From positions 62,001 through 126,000 of the forward strand of contig CANMWJ010000008.1 of NCBI GenBank assembly GCA_947501565.1: a DNA stretch of 64,000 nucleotides, in the 5' to 3' direction. The notes under the pieces were generated by a model. It was not told the origin of the DNA, did no database searches, and worked only from the letters and a program-made list of their open reading frames with translations. Below, in pieces: positions 1 to 8,206 of this stretch. This stretch comes from an uncultured Marinobacterium sp. GTDB lineage: Bacteria > Pseudomonadota > Gammaproteobacteria > Pseudomonadales > Balneatricaceae. Both the position numbers and the translations under genes were made by a program. Within the stretch, counting starts at the first letter, position 1. Each line of letters begins with the position of its first letter.

Positions 1-146
1 TGCTGCTTAAATCCTTGGCAGATGCGGAGCGCTTTGATAAAGACAGCGAAGGCAATTTACGCATCTTTACCCGCTCAATGAAAAAACCTGTACTGCTACA
101 GCCGATTGAACGCAGCGAAATGCCCGTCCTGGCAGTTCGCGATTAG
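1..146 (+). CDS. C-terminal fragment of an unrecognised protein
   Basis: An open frame enters from the left edge and ends at TAG 144-146, leaving about 47 C-terminal residues (ending MPVLAVRD). I do not recognise the family. The frame is followed within 45 bases by a strong intrinsic terminator, which supports it as the real end of a plus-strand transcription unit. Nothing can be said about its start or domains. Confidence 0.5.
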   Translation, partial: LLKSLADAERFDKDSEGNLRIFTRSMKKPVLLQPIERSEMPVLAVRD

Positions 147-190
147 AATCCAGTTTCCCCGTAACAGTAACGTTTCCATCCAGTGATTAG

Positions 191-213
191 CCGGCGTTTC
201 GCCGGTTTTTTTT
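191..213 (+). terminator. Rho-independent terminator
   Basis: A 6-bp GC stem (CCGGCG / CGCCGG) with a TTT loop is followed directly by eight T residues. It ends the transcript of the partial gene at the left edge and insulates the downstream ygiQ. Confidence 0.85.
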
Positions 214-403
214 GTCTGAATATGGCCTCCTGGCCAGGTTGAGGGAAAAAGAATCATTCGAAACCCGAGTGTTTTTCTGGGAGAATGGCCTGCTTTAATT
301 ACTGTGTAAAACAGTCAGGTATTCAGTAGCCTCTAAGTATCAAGATGCTGGGATATCGACCGCTTTACCCGTCGCTTCTCCGAATCTTTACTGTGCAGGC
401 AAC

Positions 404-2689
404 ATGATCAGAACCGCCCCCGATATTTTCTCCTATCCACGTCATTGGGCCGAGTGTTACGGCACGGCGAAGTTTCTTCCGACCAGTCGCGAGGAGATGG
501 AGGCGCTGGGTTGGGACAGTTGCGACATCGTTCTGGTTACCGGCGATGCTTACGTTGACCATCCGAGTTTTGGTATGGCCGTTATGGGCCGTCTGCTGGA
601 AGCGCAGGGTTACCGGGTGGGTATTATCGATCAGCCGGACTGGCGTAGTGCAGAACCTTTCAAGGCGCTGGGTAAACCCAATCTCTACTACGGTGTGACC
701 GCCGGCAATATGGACTCCATGATCAACCGTTATACGGCAGATCTGCGTATCCGTCACGACGACGCTTACACGCCGGGCGGCGAGGGCGGAAAGCGGCCTA
801 ACCGCGCGGTGATCGTTTACAGCCAGCGTTGTAAGGAAGCATACAGTGACGTGCCGGTGGTGATAGGGGGTATCGAAGCCAGCCTGCGCCGTATCGCCCA
901 GTATGATTACTGGAGCGATAAAGTTCGCCGCTCGGTGCTGATCGATTCAACCGCAGACATCCTGCTCTACGGTAACGCCGAACGCGCCATTGTGGATCTA
1001 ACCCATAAGCTGGCAGAGGGTACACCTCTGGAAGAGCTGACCGATATCCGCGGCACCGTGGTGATCCGTAATGCGCCGCCGGAAGGGTACGTAGAGGTGG
1101 ATTCCACCCGCGTGGACTGGCCCGGCAATATCGACAAGCTGCCCAACCCCTACGAGTACATTCAGGAACAGGGCGACGACAAGAAGGATGTCGCGCCAGC
1201 TGACGAAGTGCAGCCACTGCGCATCATTCCGGAACCGCTGAAAGGTAAGCAACGCCTACCGGAAAAAACTTATATCCGCCTGCCTTCCTTTGAGAAGGTG
1301 GAGAAAGACCCGGTACTCTATGCCCATGCCTCTCGTGTACTTCACCTGGAGTCTAACCCGCATAACGCTCGCGCACTGATCCAGAAACACGGCAAACGCG
1401 AGATCTGGGTCAACCCTGCACCGATCCCACTGGAAACGCCGGAGATGGATGGCGTATTCGGTCTGCCGTACCAGCGTGTGCCGCACCCGAAATACGGTAA
1501 GCAGCGTATCCCTGCCTACGACATGATCCGTTTCTCGATCAACATCATGCGCGGTTGTTTTGGCGGCTGTACCTTCTGCTCGATCACCGAACACGAAGGA
1601 CGCATTATCCAGAGCCGTTCCCATGAATCGATCATCAACGAGATCGAAGAGATTCGTGACAAGGTACCAGGCTTCACCGGTGCGATCTCGGATCTGGGCG
1701 GTCCGACCTCCAACATGTACAAGCTCAACTGTAACGACCCTGAGATTCAGGCGTCTTGCCGTAAGCTTTCCTGTGTTTATCCGACCATCTGTCAGAACCT
1801 GAACACCGATCACAGCCCGACCACCGAGCTATACCGCAAGGCACGTAAGCTGGATGGTGTACATACCATCTCCATCTCCTCCGGTCTGCGCTATGATCTG
1901 GCGGTGGAAGACCCGGAATACGTGCGCGAACTGGTGACCTACCATGTGGGGGGGCTACTGAAAATCGCACCGGAACACAGCGAGGAGGGCACGCTCTCCA
2001 AGATGATGAAACCGGGCATGGGCACCTATGAAGCGTTCAAGAAGATGTTTGACCGATTCTCGAAAGAGGCGGGTAAGAAACAGTATCTGATCCCTTATTT
2101 CATCGGAGCGCATCCTGGTTGTGAAGATGAGGATATGGTGAGCCTGGCGCGTTGGCTGAAAAAGAACGAGTTCCAGGTCGACCAGGTGCAGACCTTCTAC
2201 CCGTCGCCGATGTCCCTGGCGACCGCGATGTACCACTCGGACCGTAACCCGCTGAAAAAGGTGACCTACAAGTCCGAGAAACTCTATACGCCGAAAAACG
2301 ATCAGCAGCGTAAACTGCACAAGGCGCTGATGCGCTACCACGATCCGGAAAACTGGCCGTTGCTGCGTAGCGCGCTTAACGAGATGGGGCACGGTGAGCT
2401 GATCGGTGATGGACCGAACCAGCTGGTACCGGCGGAAGAGAAAGCCGAGCGCGGCAAACGTACGGTACGTCCTGCGAAACCGGGTAAAACCGCACGCGGT
2501 GGTCAGTGGTCTGGCTCTCAGCCTAAGGCCCGTGTGGATGATTCACCTTCCAAGCGTAAGCAGGGCAAACGTCCTGCGGGTGGTAAGAGCGGCTCGTTCA
2601 AAAAGGCGGTGGGAAGCAGCAGTGCTCCAGCAGGCAGAAAGGGCAAACCGGGTAAGAAAAAGCAGCAGCGTAGCGTGAAGCGCGGCTGA
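404..2689 (+). CDS. ygiQ: YgiQ family radical SAM protein
   Basis: 761 residues, close to E. coli YgiQ (about 740). The N-terminal part has the conserved stretches [20 protein letters not shown] and NYWSD-like [13 protein letters not shown] typical of the family. The radical SAM [4Fe-4S] motif is C385-x3-C389-x2-C392, so it should cleave S-adenosylmethionine to a 5'-deoxyadenosyl radical. The substrate is not established. The last 80 residues are a Lys/Arg/Gly/Ser-rich tail, as in other YgiQ proteins, possibly binding nucleic acid (inference). The start is the first ATG of the frame and matches the usual N-terminus; the ribosome site is weak. It stands alone, not in an obvious operon. Confidence 0.93.
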   Translation: MIRTAPDIFSYPRHWAECYGTAKFLPTSREEMEALGWDSCDIVLVTGDAYVDHPSFGMAVMGRLLEAQGYRVGIIDQPDWRSAEPFKALGKPNLYYGVTAGNMDSMINRYTADLRIRHDDAYTPGGEGGKRPNRAVIVYSQRCKEAYSDVPVVIGGIEASLRRIAQYDYWSDKVRRSVLIDSTADILLYGNAERAIVDLTHKLAEGTPLEELTDIRGTVVIRNAPPEGYVEVDSTRVDWPGNIDKLPNPYEYIQEQGDDKKDVAPADEVQPLRIIPEPLKGKQRLPEKTYIRLPSFEKVEKDPVLYAHASRVLHLESNPHNARALIQKHGKREIWVNPAPIPLETPEMDGVFGLPYQRVPHPKYGKQRIPAYDMIRFSINIMRGCFGGCTFCSITEHEGRIIQSRSHESIINEIEEIRDKVPGFTGAISDLGGPTSNMYKLNCNDPEIQASCRKLSCVYPTICQNLNTDHSPTTELYRKARKLDGVHTISISSGLRYDLAVEDPEYVRELVTYHVGGLLKIAPEHSEEGTLSKMMKPGMGTYEAFKKMFDRFSKEAGKKQYLIPYFIGAHPGCEDEDMVSLARWLKKNEFQVDQVQTFYPSPMSLATAMYHSDRNPLKKVTYKSEKLYTPKNDQQRKLHKALMRYHDPENWPLLRSALNEMGHGELIGDGPNQLVPAEEKAERGKRTVRPAKPGKTARGGQWSGSQPKARVDDSPSKRKQGKRPAGGKSGSFKKAVGSSSAPAGRKGKPGKKKQQRSVKRG

Positions 2690-2868
2690 CCGTTCGGTCA
2701 CCTGAGTTGATTCTAAAGAAGCACAATTATCGGGTGTTTAGAAACTGAACAACCTGATAGAATTCGCGCTCGCTAATATGACAGGGCAGTGACTATATCG
2801 GTACAGCTGAACCGGTAAGTTATCGATCACTGGCCTGTATGAAATGATTTTGTTGTGGAGTTGCTGAT

Positions 2869-3237
2869 ATGGCATTTGTACGTTGGTTTCTGGGTCGTAT
2901 TATTCTGTTGCTGAACTTTATCTTCAGCCCGCGCAGCGTAAAACGTGCTGCTGATGAACAGGCGAAGATCGACCAGCGTACTCAGAACATGTCGCTCTAT
3001 CAGTTTGAAGCCTGCCCATTTTGCGTGAAGGTACGCCGCTCCATGAAACGTAACGCGCTGAACATTGAGCTGCGCGATGCTAAAAACGATGATGCGCACC
3101 GTACTACCCTGCAGAATGAAGGTGGTCGTGTGAAAGTGCCATGCCTGCGTATCGAAAAAGAGGATGGCTCCGTGCAGTGGATGTACGAATCCAACGATAT
3201 CATCGCCTACCTTGAGAACGAGGTCGTGGCTGCTTAA
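2869..3237 (+). CDS. Membrane-anchored glutaredoxin-like thiol-disulfide protein
   Basis: 122 residues. Residues 6-20 form a hydrophobic segment that could anchor the protein in the inner membrane, with the basic run after it suggesting the domain faces the cytoplasm. Residues 42-122 are a glutaredoxin / GST N-terminal thioredoxin fold with redox motif C49-P-F-C52, the cis-Pro region (VKVPCLRIE) and a terminal ESNDIIAYLE segment that normally contacts glutathione. It likely reduces disulfides or mixed glutathione disulfides; the partner is unknown. A purine-rich site (GTGGAG) lies about 9 bases before the ATG, and a strong terminator follows the stop codon. Confidence 0.85.
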   Translation: MAFVRWFLGRIILLLNFIFSPRSVKRAADEQAKIDQRTQNMSLYQFEACPFCVKVRRSMKRNALNIELRDAKNDDAHRTTLQNEGGRVKVPCLRIEKEDGSVQWMYESNDIIAYLENEVVAA

Positions 3238-3263
3238 TACAGCTATCGTGAATAAGAGTTCTG

Positions 3264-3303
3264 AAAGCGCCGGTCGATCGTCAGATCCTCCGGCGCTTTT
3301 TTG
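3264..3303 (+). terminator. Rho-independent terminator after the glutaredoxin gene
   Basis: A 10-bp stem (AAAGCGCCGG 3264-3273 pairing with CCGGCGCTTT 3290-3299) runs into a T-tract. Confidence 0.85.
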
Positions 3304-3433
3304 TTTGTGCCGCTGAGAACTTTAGAGATTAGCCGACCGCTTGTTACAGATCCGCCGAGCACAAATATTCCTGTTGTACAGGCGACGTCTATTCTATTTG
3401 TTATGTCTGTTAAGACAGCTCGGAGCATGAAGT

Positions 3434-3769
3434 GTGATGTTTAAAGCACGGTTGTTATTTCTTTTAGCTACATTGCTTTTGTCATCCTGCGCATTTGTGC
3501 CTAGAGAATCCTATGATCAGGTGTATGCTGACGATTGCAGTATGCGTACCAGAAAACTCACGCTATCAGTTGAGCCTATTCCAGATGGCTCCTGCCCAAC
3601 CCGCGATGCTGAGGCCTGTCTATTAACGTTTGGGGTTGTTGTTCCCGCAGGCACATTTATTGTTTCTACTAGTTTGGTCGTCGTCGGTAATACGTTGCAC
3701 TGGTTAGAGTACCAAGGCTGGTGTGAAGAAGGTGTTGTCAGAAAGCACTTAATAAAATCAGAAGCATAG
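3434..3769 (+). CDS. Small predicted lipoprotein
   Basis: 111 residues with a clear type II signal peptide: short basic n-region, hydrophobic h-region and lipobox LLSSC with acylated Cys19, so it should be exported and lipid-anchored. The mature part has four further cysteines and no family I recognise; a hydrophobic stretch near residues 70-95 could touch the membrane. GTG 3434 and ATG 3437 are both possible starts; a GGAG at 3422-3425 is spaced better for the GTG. It precedes the DUF3047 gene with a 158-base gap and may be transcribed independently. Confidence 0.6.
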   Translation: MMFKARLLFLLATLLLSSCAFVPRESYDQVYADDCSMRTRKLTLSVEPIPDGSCPTRDAEACLLTFGVVVPAGTFIVSTSLVVVGNTLHWLEYQGWCEEGVVRKHLIKSEA

Positions 3770-3927
3770 CAACGTTATAAGCTGCGCCTGTATATAAGCA
3801 TTTGGGGAGAGCAGGGCGGTGCAAAAACGAATTTTAAGCCAACGCTGTTAGGCCAAGTCATTCAGTATTTATCGTTCCAGATTGACTCGGTGGCGTGTTA
3901 TTGAAACTCAATTTGGAGAGGAGCGTC

Positions 3928-4593
3928 ATGTTAAAAAAACTGTTGGTTGTTGCAGGCCTCTCTCTCAGTGCCAGCGTAAATGCGAACATCGATCTCAGTT
4001 CATTGCAGAGCAATGGGTTTGCAAACTGGGAGCCGAAGTCCTTTGTGAATGAAACACGCTATCAAGTCACATCCCATAAGAATCGTGCTGCGTTGAAAGC
4101 CGTAAGTGATAACGCCGCATCCGGCCTGGTGCTGGAAAGGCGTATCGATTTGCTTGAAACACCTTATATCAATTGGTCCTGGCTGATTGAAAAAACACTC
4201 CCCAATCTGCCGGAGCAGAGCAAAGCCGGGGATGACTACGCAGCGCGGGTGTATGTGGTGATAGACGGCGGTTTAATGATCTGGAATACCAAGTCATTAA
4301 GCTACGTGTGGTCCAGCTCACAGGAGAAGGAGCAAGTGTGGGATAACGCCTATGCCGGTTCGAATGTGCAGATGGTAGCGGTGCGGGGTAAGGGCGCTCA
4401 TGTAGGGCAGTGGTACGATGAAAAGCGCAACGTGTATCAAGATCTCATCGCGTACTTCGGTGACCAGGGCAGTGAGCGTGAAAACCAGAACAGCTATCGG
4501 TATATCGATGTAGTAGCCATCATGACCGATACCGATAATAGCGGCAGTACAGCAGAATCCTACTACGGCGATATCTTCTTTAGTACAGAGTGA
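3928..4593 (+). CDS. DUF3047 domain exported protein
   Basis: 221 residues. I chose ATG 3928 because GGAGAGGAG lies just upstream and the protein then begins with a standard signal peptide (MLKKLLVV...SVNAN), pointing to a periplasmic location. The mature body resembles DUF3047 proteins, which have a jelly-roll-like beta fold; recognisable pieces are NWSWLIEK, DDYAARVYVV and VVAIMTDTDNSG. The DTDNSG segment is acidic and could bind a divalent cation (inference). The biochemical function of the family is unknown. It sits alone between the lipoprotein gene and the Bat operon. Confidence 0.75.
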   Translation: MLKKLLVVAGLSLSASVNANIDLSSLQSNGFANWEPKSFVNETRYQVTSHKNRAALKAVSDNAASGLVLERRIDLLETPYINWSWLIEKTLPNLPEQSKAGDDYAARVYVVIDGGLMIWNTKSLSYVWSSSQEKEQVWDNAYAGSNVQMVAVRGKGAHVGQWYDEKRNVYQDLIAYFGDQGSERENQNSYRYIDVVAIMTDTDNSGSTAESYYGDIFFSTE

Positions 4594-4803
4594 TGGTTGT
4601 ATAACTCCCCCGCTTTGATTGTCCCAACCATTTGTCATTCCCCCCCCCTTGATTCTGTGATTTTCCAACCCATCTATTTGATTACTCCGGTCTGTTCGTA
4701 AGAACAATGGTTATTGGTAACTTAATGAAACCAATCGCTTTTTGACTGGTCGATAGATCGATACAAATTCTTTGAATGCGTCTGTAACACCTGGGAGGGC
4801 GGA

Positions 4804-5805
4804 ATGACGGTGACGGTAGATGAGGCAGGGCTCAGTCCAAATCAGCTGAAGATGGAGAGGTTGCGTCAGGCGCTGCAGAAATCGGTGATCGGGCAGGAAG
4901 CGCTGATTGAACAGCTGCTGATTGCATTGCTGACTGATGGTCATGTGCTTTTGGAAGGCCCCCCGGGTCTGGCGAAAACCCGCATAATTCATGCCCTGAG
5001 TGATCTGCTGGAGGGCACATTCCACCGTGCGCAGTTTACTCCCGACCTGCTGCCCAGCGATATTACCGGTACCGAGATCTTCAATACTGCTGAGGGCGGT
5101 TTCCAGTTCCGTCCCGGGCCGCTGTTCTGCAACCTTCTACTGGCCGATGAGGTGAACCGTGCGCCCGCTAAGGTGCAGTCGGCGTTGTTGGAAGCGATGG
5201 CGGAGCGACAGGTTACCGTGGCCGGTAAAACTTATCCGCTGCCGCGTGCCTTTATGGTGATGGCGACCCAGAACCCGCTGGAGCAGGAGGGCACCTACCC
5301 ACTGCCGGAAGCGCAGTTGGATCGCTTTATGCTGCATATCCGCATCGACTATCCCGACCATCAGCAGGAAAAAGCGATCTTGCGTCTGGTGCGGGGCGAA
5401 CACACCAGCCATATGGCGGGGAATGACGCGACAACGCAGGTTTTGCTCAGCGAAGAGGAGCTGTTTGCGGCCCGTCGCGAGCTGATGGATACCTACATGG
5501 CGGATAACCTGGAGGATTATCTGGTAGCACTGGTGATGGCGACCCGAAATCCTGCCGCTTACGGTGCCGACCTGGCGGACAGCCTCACCTACGGTGCCAG
5601 CCCCCGTGCAACCATCGCACTGGATCTGGCGGTACGTGCCAAGGCATGGTTGAGCGGCCGTGACTTTGTCACCCCAGACGATATTCAGGAGATGGCGCCA
5701 TCGGTGTTACGCCACCGTATCGGCCTCAGTTATATCGCCGAGGCTAACGGTATGGATAAGGACCGTCTGATCGCCGAACTGATTTCACGAGTGGCGGTGC
5801 CCTAG
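4804..5805 (+). CDS. moxR: MoxR family AAA+ ATPase
   Basis: 333 residues. Walker A is GPPGLAKT (G52-T59), Walker B is LLLADEVNR, and sensor 1 lies in MVMATQNPLEQEGTYPLPEAQ, a MoxR hallmark. MoxR ATPases act as chaperones that mature or insert cofactors into partner proteins together with VWA proteins. Here it heads a gene set with DUF58, DUF4381, two VWA proteins and BatD, the classic partner arrangement. A purine-rich site (GGGAGGGCGG) lies directly before the ATG. The 210-base gap upstream, with a C-rich run near 4640, presumably holds the operon promoter, but I see no convincing -35/-10 pair. Confidence 0.93.
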   Translation: MTVTVDEAGLSPNQLKMERLRQALQKSVIGQEALIEQLLIALLTDGHVLLEGPPGLAKTRIIHALSDLLEGTFHRAQFTPDLLPSDITGTEIFNTAEGGFQFRPGPLFCNLLLADEVNRAPAKVQSALLEAMAERQVTVAGKTYPLPRAFMVMATQNPLEQEGTYPLPEAQLDRFMLHIRIDYPDHQQEKAILRLVRGEHTSHMAGNDATTQVLLSEEELFAARRELMDTYMADNLEDYLVALVMATRNPAAYGADLADSLTYGASPRATIALDLAVRAKAWLSGRDFVTPDDIQEMAPSVLRHRIGLSYIAEANGMDKDRLIAELISRVAVP

Positions 5806-5817
5806 GGAATTGCGACG

Positions 5818-6753
5818 ATGTTTGCCGGAGAGCACACACCACGGCCGGTACCCGCCGCCCGCCATATCCTGACGTTGGATGAGCTGATCAGCTTGCGCCA
5901 CTGGCCGCCTGCCCGCGGACGGGGGAGGGAGCGTATGGCGATCCGTGATGGTCATCATCTGAGCCATATCCGTGGCCGCGGTATGGAGTACGACGATGTG
6001 CGCGAGTACCAGCCAGGCGACGATATCCGTCATCTGGACTGGCGTCTGATGGCACGGACCGGTGAGGCGCATACCAAACTGTTTCGCGAGGAGCGGGAGC
6101 GTCCGGTGTTTGTGATGACCGATCTGCGCACGCCCATGTACTTCGCTACCCGTGGTCATTTCAAGTCGGTACTGGCGAGTTATGCCACGGCGATGACCGT
6201 CTGGACTACGCTGGCCAACGGGGACCGCGTTGGTGGCCAATTGCTGGGCGGTATTGAACCTCAGCTGTTCCGCCCCAGTAATAACCGCCAGCAGGTGATG
6301 GGGCTGATCTCTACACTGGCGCAGCTTAGCGGTCGTGCACCTGTCGAGGAGAAGGCGCTTTCCCTCAGTCAAACATTGGCTAGTGCTGAGCGCTATCTTG
6401 AAAGCGGCACCTTACTCTATCTGTTCAGTGATTTTCACGATGTGGACGAATCGGTACAACAACATCTGATGCGGCTGGCACAGCGGGTGGAGCTGAAGCT
6501 GGTACTGATATCCGATCCGCTGGAGCAACAGCTGCCGCAGGGCAAACGTTACCGTTTTCTCGGTAGGGGGAGGGAGGTGACTGTTGATGCCGACGCAGGA
6601 CAGCAGCAACGTTACGCCGCGCAATTTTCCGCCCGTATCCAGCTACTCGAAAAACTGCGTAATCTGAGTGGAGTGGAGTTTGCTCACTGGCAGACCGATC
6701 AACATCCGCTCTTCCAGCTGCCTCCTTCGCACATGAAAGGGAAGGCTCGTTGA
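5818..6753 (+). CDS. DUF58 domain protein (VWA-like partner of MoxR)
   Basis: 311 residues. The diagnostic DUF58 segment GMEYDDVREYQPGDD-IRHLDW is at about residues 55-77, followed by a VWA-like region (VFVMTDLRTPMY and YLFSDFHDVDE) that probably folds as a von Willebrand A domain with an imperfect metal site. There are no membrane segments, so it is cytoplasmic or peripheral. It starts 12 bases after moxR and its stop overlaps the start of the next gene, so it is translated as part of the operon. In this family it is inferred to link the ATPase to the membrane-bound Bat proteins. Confidence 0.9.
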   Translation: MFAGEHTPRPVPAARHILTLDELISLRHWPPARGRGRERMAIRDGHHLSHIRGRGMEYDDVREYQPGDDIRHLDWRLMARTGEAHTKLFREERERPVFVMTDLRTPMYFATRGHFKSVLASYATAMTVWTTLANGDRVGGQLLGGIEPQLFRPSNNRQQVMGLISTLAQLSGRAPVEEKALSLSQTLASAERYLESGTLLYLFSDFHDVDESVQQHLMRLAQRVELKLVLISDPLEQQLPQGKRYRFLGRGREVTVDADAGQQQRYAAQFSARIQLLEKLRNLSGVEFAHWQTDQHPLFQLPPSHMKGKAR

Positions 6754-7226
6754 TGGACTTCTCGCAAATCCCCCTGAAACCGATGCAGCTGCCAGAAGCT
6801 GTAGGCCTCTGGCCGCCAGCACCGGGCTGGTGGTTACTACTGCTGTTAACGGTAGCTCTGATCGTGATAGCAGTGCGCTGGTGGCGTCGACGTCAGGCAG
6901 ATCCACGCCGTAAATGTCTGGCGGAGCTGGATCTTGTGTATACCCGCTATCAGCAGCACCAGAACCCGCAAACGCTGTTGAATGAGTGCAATACGTTGCT
7001 GAAGCAGAGTGCGATGACACTGTTCTCACGTCGAGAAGTTGCAAGGCTGTCAGGTGAAGCCTGGTTTAGGTTTCTGCAACAGACGAGCCGCAGCAACGAG
7101 CATGAACAGTTGCGTTGTCTGGTGGAGGGGCCTTACCGCCGTGATGTGGTGGTCTCCGCTGACAAGTTAATAGCCGCGTGCAGGCAGTGGATCAAATCCG
7201 CAAAACCGGAGGCTACTGATGTTTGA
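6753..7226 (+). CDS. DUF4381 domain membrane protein
   Basis: 157 residues from ATG 6753, which overlaps the preceding stop codon by one base; a TTG at 6750 is a less likely alternative. One strong membrane helix, WWLLLLLTVALIVIAVRWW, lies near residues 25-45, with a basic cytoplasmic side (RRRQADPRRK) and a helical soluble domain afterwards. This layout, plus the N-terminal LPEAVGLWPPAPGWW, matches DUF4381 proteins that sit between DUF58 and BatA genes. The function is unknown, presumably a scaffold for the complex. It overlaps the BatA gene by 8 bases. Confidence 0.85.
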   Translation: MDFSQIPLKPMQLPEAVGLWPPAPGWWLLLLLTVALIVIAVRWWRRRQADPRRKCLAELDLVYTRYQQHQNPQTLLNECNTLLKQSAMTLFSRREVARLSGEAWFRFLQQTSRSNEHEQLRCLVEGPYRRDVVVSADKLIAACRQWIKSAKPEATDV

Positions 7227-8205
7227 GTTGGCCTGGCCCTGGTTACTCTTCTTGGCGCCACTGCCCTGGCTGGTGCACCGTTACGCACCCGCTGCGGGTG
7301 CTACACAGCAGAGTGGCCTTGAGGTGCCTTTTATCGACGCGCTGGAAAGTGCGACAGGCGGACAGCGCCTATCTGCGGGTAAGCGCTCCCTCGGGTTGCT
7401 GATCTGGTGTTACCTGGCGTGGCTCTGCTTGCTGTTTGCCGCGACCAATCCGCGCTGGATCGGCGATCCGGTGCCGCAGCAGCTGCAAGGGCGGGATATG
7501 GTACTGGCGGTAGATCTGTCGGAAAGTATGCTGGAGCAGGATTTTGAGCTGGGTAACCAGCTGATCAGCCGTCTGGCGGCCACTAAAGCGGTGGCGGGTG
7601 ACTTTATTCAACGTCGTGTTGGCGACCGTATCGGCTTGATCCTGTTTGCCGAACAAGCCTACCTGCAGGCGCCACTGACCCATGACCGCACTACTGTGAA
7701 ACGGCTACTGGATGAAGCCCAGATCGGGTTGGCGGGCCGCTCCACCGCGATTGGTGATGCGATTGGTTTGGCGCTGAAACGCTTCAAATCGATGAAGAAT
7801 GAGCAGCGTGTTTTGATTCTGATGACCGACGGCACGAACACTGCGGGAGCATTGGACCCGAAAAAAGCGACCGAGCTGGCGGTGGCTGAAGGGTTGAAGA
7901 TCTACAGCATCGGTATAGGACGCGACCGCAACCGGGGCGGCCTGGTCGGACGTCTTTTAGGCGGCTCGATGCCTGAGCTGGATGAAGCGACTCTGACCTA
8001 TATCGCGCAGCAGACCGGCGGTCAGTATTTCCGCGCGCAGGATATCGATCAGTTAGCGGAGATCTATCAGGTGTTGGACGAGCTGGAACCGGTGGAGCAG
8101 GACACAGATACCTTCCGCCCGGTAAGTGCGTTGTACCACTGGCCATTGCTGGCGGGTGTGCTTATGTTGATCCTGGCTGCCCTGTGGCGGGCGCGGAGGG
8201 GATGA
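7219..8205 (+). CDS. batA: BatA-like VWA domain inner-membrane protein
   Basis: 328 residues. Two hydrophobic segments flank the N-terminal region (residues 1-20 and about 55-75) and one sits at the C-terminus (WPLLAGVLMLILAALW). The central VWA domain (about 92-285) has an intact MIDAS: DLSES near residue 98, a later Thr in RSTAIGD and the Asp in LMTDGTNTAG. This is the BatA/YfbK-type topology with the VWA domain in the periplasm. Bat proteins were first linked to aerotolerance in Bacteroides; in gammaproteobacteria the role is unclear. It overlaps its upstream neighbour and is followed one base later by the BatB-like gene. Confidence 0.9.
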   Translation: MFELAWPWLLFLAPLPWLVHRYAPAAGATQQSGLEVPFIDALESATGGQRLSAGKRSLGLLIWCYLAWLCLLFAATNPRWIGDPVPQQLQGRDMVLAVDLSESMLEQDFELGNQLISRLAATKAVAGDFIQRRVGDRIGLILFAEQAYLQAPLTHDRTTVKRLLDEAQIGLAGRSTAIGDAIGLALKRFKSMKNEQRVLILMTDGTNTAGALDPKKATELAVAEGLKIYSIGIGRDRNRGGLVGRLLGGSMPELDEATLTYIAQQTGGQYFRAQDIDQLAEIYQVLDELEPVEQDTDTFRPVSALYHWPLLAGVLMLILAALWRARRG

Positions 8206-8206
8206 G

